Below, piece by piece: positions 4,312 to 6,679 of a DNA stretch of 6,679 nt. The stretch covers positions 1 to 6,679 of the forward strand of contig CAJZFK010000037.1 of assembly GCA_915070155.1 (NCBI GenBank), given 5' to 3'. The position numbers were made by a program, and so were the translations under genes. The notes beneath the pieces are model-generated. The model had not been told where the DNA came from, did no database searches, and saw only the letters and a list, made by a program, of their open reading frames with translations. The DNA comes from an uncultured Candidatus Saccharibacteria bacterium. Lineage in GTDB: Bacteria > Patescibacteriota > Saccharimonadia > Saccharimonadales > Saccharimonadaceae. Within the stretch, counting starts at the first letter, position 1, and each line of letters opens with the position of its first letter.

Positions 4312-6679
4312 AGCCGAGATTTAATTACGACAGTTTACGATCTCAGAAGGCACGATTTTCTGTGAGGTTTGGCAATGCTTGGCATATCGTGGCGATAGCT
4401 GTCGGCATTATGATGGTGTTACTTGGCCTGTGGTCGTTGATTGAACACGGGGCAATTGGCTGGCTATTATTTGGTCTGAGTGGCCCAATGATTATGGTGT
4501 CGATTTGGTGGGAAAAAGACTTAAAGACTGCAGAAATTAGTAAAAATCCTAAGACAATTGACGATGTGATGGCGGCGGACGTTTTGGGCAAATTGCCGCG
4601 CAGACCGACGCCGATTGATATTGCTGAGGCGATTACAGGTACGCGAGCCGGGCAATTTTTGGCAGTGCGGCTGGGCTTGACGCCGAATTTCTTACGTAAT
4701 ATTTCCGTCGATGATCCGGATCGAACGGAGCAGATTTGGAAGGCGGCGATTGAAATCTGGCAGAGCACGAAAAGTCCGAAGATTACTAGCGCAGTTTTGG
4801 CGGCGGCGATAGTAAAGCAATTGCCACAGCACGATTCTTTGCTGGCGAATATGAAGATCGATTTTCATGATATCGAGGAGGCTATTCGATGGTACGAGCG
4901 AATAAAGGCGCTGATTGACCAATATAAAGAGAAGCCGCTAAATACGGGCGGAATTGCTAGGGATTGGTCTTTTGGTTATACGCCACTGCTGAGTCGATTT
5001 GCTCAGAATATTAGCGTCAGTGTGTCTGGCGGCGCGTTTACAACTAAGTTGGCTGCGCATGAGGAGGCGTTGGGACAGATGCTTAAAACGTTTAGTTCTG
5101 GCGGGCGGCAGAATATTACGCTGGTTGGTGCTGACGGTGCAGGAAAAAGTACTGTCGTGTCGGCGTTTGCGGAAATGCTGATTGACGGGCATCGAGGCGT
5201 TCCTGGTTCGCTGATGTATCAACAAGTTTTTATGCTTGACGCGTCGTCGTTGATTAGCGTGGCGTCGGGTCGCGGAGAATTGGAAAATCTAGTCACGATG
5301 ATTTTGAACGAAGCTTTTCTGTCGAAAAACGTGATTTTGTGCTTGGACAATGCGCAATTATTCTTCGAAGAAGGCGTCGGCTCGGTTGACCTGAGTAATG
5401 TGTTGTTACCAATTTTGGAGGCGGGCAGGCTTAGAACGATTTTAACGATGGACGATCAGCGATTTTTGCAAATTTCCCAGACTAAGCCGCAACTGGCTCA
5501 CGCTTTGAACACAATTGCAATTCAGCCGTCAAACGAACCTGAAACTATGAAAATTATGCGCGATCAATTGGTTTTATTTGAGGCGCAGCACAAAGTGACA
5601 TATATGTATCAGGCGCTGGCGGAGGCGTATCGTGTTGGCGATCGTTATGTTCAGGACTTAGTAATGCCAGGTAAGGCGTTGAAAATTTTGGAAGCGGCAG
5701 CGAGCTACGCGAGTGGAGGGCTAGTGACCGCGCAATCTGTGGATGACGCGATTGAAAAGACTCTTGGTATAAAAATTTCGGTAGCATCTTTGAGCGACGA
5801 AAAGGAAAAATTGTTAAACTTGGAGTCATTAATTCATCAGCGAATGATCAATCAGACGCGAGCCGTGACAGTTGTTTCTGACGCTATTCGCCGCGCGCGC
5901 ACAGGTGTTAGAAATCAGAATCGACCGATTGGCGCATTCCTATTTCTTGGTCCGACTGGTGTTGGTAAAACGGAGCTTTCTAAAGCTTTGGCGGATGTTT
6001 ATTTTGGCGGTGAAGGCAATATGATTCGCTTGGATTTGAACGAATTTGTCAGGCCGGATGACGTGGCTAGGTTAATTGCGGATGGTTCGCGAGATCCAGG
6101 GAGTTTGACTGCTCAAGTTCAGAAACGTCCGTTTTCTGTCGTGCTTTTGGACGAAATTGAAAAGGCTCATCCTCAGGTTTTGACGACACTTCTGCAGCTT
6201 TTGGATGAAGGAATATTGCGTGATGAAAATAACCGAGAAATTAGTTTTCGCGATACGATTGTAATTGCGACGTCAAATGCTGGCGCGGATAGAATTCGTG
6301 AATATATTGAGCGGGGCTATCAATTGGAGCAGTTCGAACAGACATTTATTAACGAGTTGATTAATGCCAATTTATTCCGCCCAGAGTTTTTGAACCGTTT
6401 TGATGAAATCGTTTTGTTCCGTCCGCTAGGAAAAGAGGAATTGTTGCAGGTTGTTGATTTGATTTTGGCGGGAGTTAATAAGACTTTGGCGCCGCAAAAA
6501 ATTCAAGTTGCGGTCGAGGAAGAAGGTAAGAAATTGCTAGTTGAGGCTGGCTATGATCCAAGATTGGGAGCTCGTCCGATGCGCCGCGTCGTCCAGCGAG
6601 CTGTCGAGAATACCGTCGCCAAGCAAATGCTGGTGGGAACTGTCGCACCTGGCTCAACTACAATTATCACCGCTGATCA
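4302..6679 (+). CDS. Membrane-tethered Clp/Hsp100-type double AAA+ ATPase, 3' end beyond window
   Basis: 792 codons are open to the right edge; the stop is outside, but the protein is close to its end. After a polar N-terminus come two membrane helices (about 27-47 and 52-70). Then follows a helical region with Clp-N-like repeats (about 85-205), the segment GGIARDWSFGYTPLL (216-230), and two AAA+ modules. D1 has Walker A GADGAGKST (276-284), but its Walker B ends LDN (348-350) instead of LDE, and the usual Arg-Arg finger pair is His400-Ala401. There is no coiled-coil middle domain. D2 is complete: Walker A GPTGVGKT (550-557), Walker B VVLLDEIEKAH (613-623), sensor 1 TSNAGA (657-662), arginine finger RPEFLNRFDE (693-702) and sensor 2 DPRLGARPMRR (752-762). 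Pore-loop tyrosines are absent from both rings, and I see no ClpP-binding IGF/LGF loop. It likely remodels proteins or complexes at the cytoplasmic membrane face. Databases would probably label it ClpC-like, but a classical protease partner role is doubtful. Confidence 0.9.
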   Translation, partial: MEIEPRFNYDSLRSQKARFSVRFGNAWHIVAIAVGIMMVLLGLWSLIEHGAIGWLLFGLSGPMIMVSIWWEKDLKTAEISKNPKTIDDVMAADVLGKLPRRPTPIDIAEAITGTRAGQFLAVRLGLTPNFLRNISVDDPDRTEQIWKAAIEIWQSTKSPKITSAVLAAAIVKQLPQHDSLLANMKIDFHDIEEAIRWYERIKALIDQYKEKPLNTGGIARDWSFGYTPLLSRFAQNISVSVSGGAFTTKLAAHEEALGQMLKTFSSGGRQNITLVGADGAGKSTVVSAFAEMLIDGHRGVPGSLMYQQVFMLDASSLISVASGRGELENLVTMILNEAFLSKNVILCLDNAQLFFEEGVGSVDLSNVLLPILEAGRLRTILTMDDQRFLQISQTKPQLAHALNTIAIQPSNEPETMKIMRDQLVLFEAQHKVTYMYQALAEAYRVGDRYVQDLVMPGKALKILEAAASYASGGLVTAQSVDDAIEKTLGIKISVASLSDEKEKLLNLESLIHQRMINQTRAVTVVSDAIRRARTGVRNQNRPIGAFLFLGPTGVGKTELSKALADVYFGGEGNMIRLDLNEFVRPDDVARLIADGSRDPGSLTAQVQKRPFSVVLLDEIEKAHPQVLTTLLQLLDEGILRDENNREISFRDTIVIATSNAGADRIREYIERGYQLEQFEQTFINELINANLFRPEFLNRFDEIVLFRPLGKEELLQVVDLILAGVNKTLAPQKIQVAVEEEGKKLLVEAGYDPRLGARPMRRVVQRAVENTVAKQMLVGTVAPGSTTIITAD

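Noticed and set aside
4343..5829. Several open frames on the minus strand opposite the AAA+ gene
   Set aside because: They lie antisense to a continuous plus-strand frame with unmistakable Walker, sensor and arginine-finger motifs, and their translations show no family motif and skewed composition.
5888..5902. CG-rich alternating run within the AAA+ gene
   Set aside because: It encodes the conserved IRRART segment just before the D2 module; no repeat or site structure beyond codon choice.
1..6679. Search for a CRISPR array, insertion sequence, phage or toxin-antitoxin genes, or an attachment site at the tRNA
   Set aside because: No spaced direct repeats, transposase or integrase motifs are visible, and no copy of the tRNA 3' end recurs in the window.

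Overview
The window looks like chromosomal DNA from a small-genome, monoderm-like bacterium, most probably a member of the Patescibacteria/CPR, with Candidatus Saccharibacteria (TM7) as best guess. Three things point there: a very compact layout with overlapping genes, a membrane-tethered Clp-type ATPase with Clp-N-like repeats behind two transmembrane helices (an architecture I associate with CPR genomes), and a MurT/GatD pair of the Gram-positive type. The assignment rests on recognising protein families by eye, not on a database search.

Layout. At the left edge (1-164, + strand) is the C-terminal end of a phosphoglycerate mutase/histidine phosphatase-family protein. It is followed by a tRNA-Pro(UGG) gene (267-343) with an encoded CCA and a plausible promoter of its own. 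A symmetrical hairpin (366-392) lies between the tRNA and the convergent operon and overlaps that operon's last stop codon, so it can end transcription from both sides. The minus-strand operon reads leftward from 3886 to 387: murT, gatD and a GT39/PMT-like multi-pass glycosyltransferase, joined by a 1-nt overlap and a 3-nt gap. MurT/GatD amidate the alpha-carboxyl of D-Glu in lipid II. The third gene probably moves a sugar from a lipid carrier onto an extracytoplasmic acceptor, so the operon concerns the cell envelope.

Divergent from murT, and only 44 bp away start to start, is a plus-strand pair: a 126-aa hydrophobic membrane protein, overlapping by 10 nt the start of a large AAA+ protein that runs off the right edge (792 codons seen, nearly complete at the sensor-2 region). 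The 44-bp gap holds two opposing promoter-like elements. Each -10 box ends 6-7 nt before the start codon it serves, which predicts leaderless mRNAs in both directions.

The most unusual content is the large AAA+ protein. It has a Clp/Hsp100 double-ring fold plan and an intact second ATPase module, but its first module lacks the Walker B glutamate and the arginine fingers. Neither module has the aromatic pore-loop tyrosine that canonical Clp unfoldases use to grip substrate. The MurT here also lacks the four-cysteine zinc ribbon typical of Firmicutes MurT. I saw no CRISPR array, insertion sequence, phage gene or disrupted gene; the window is ordinary core chromosome with a few structurally divergent proteins.
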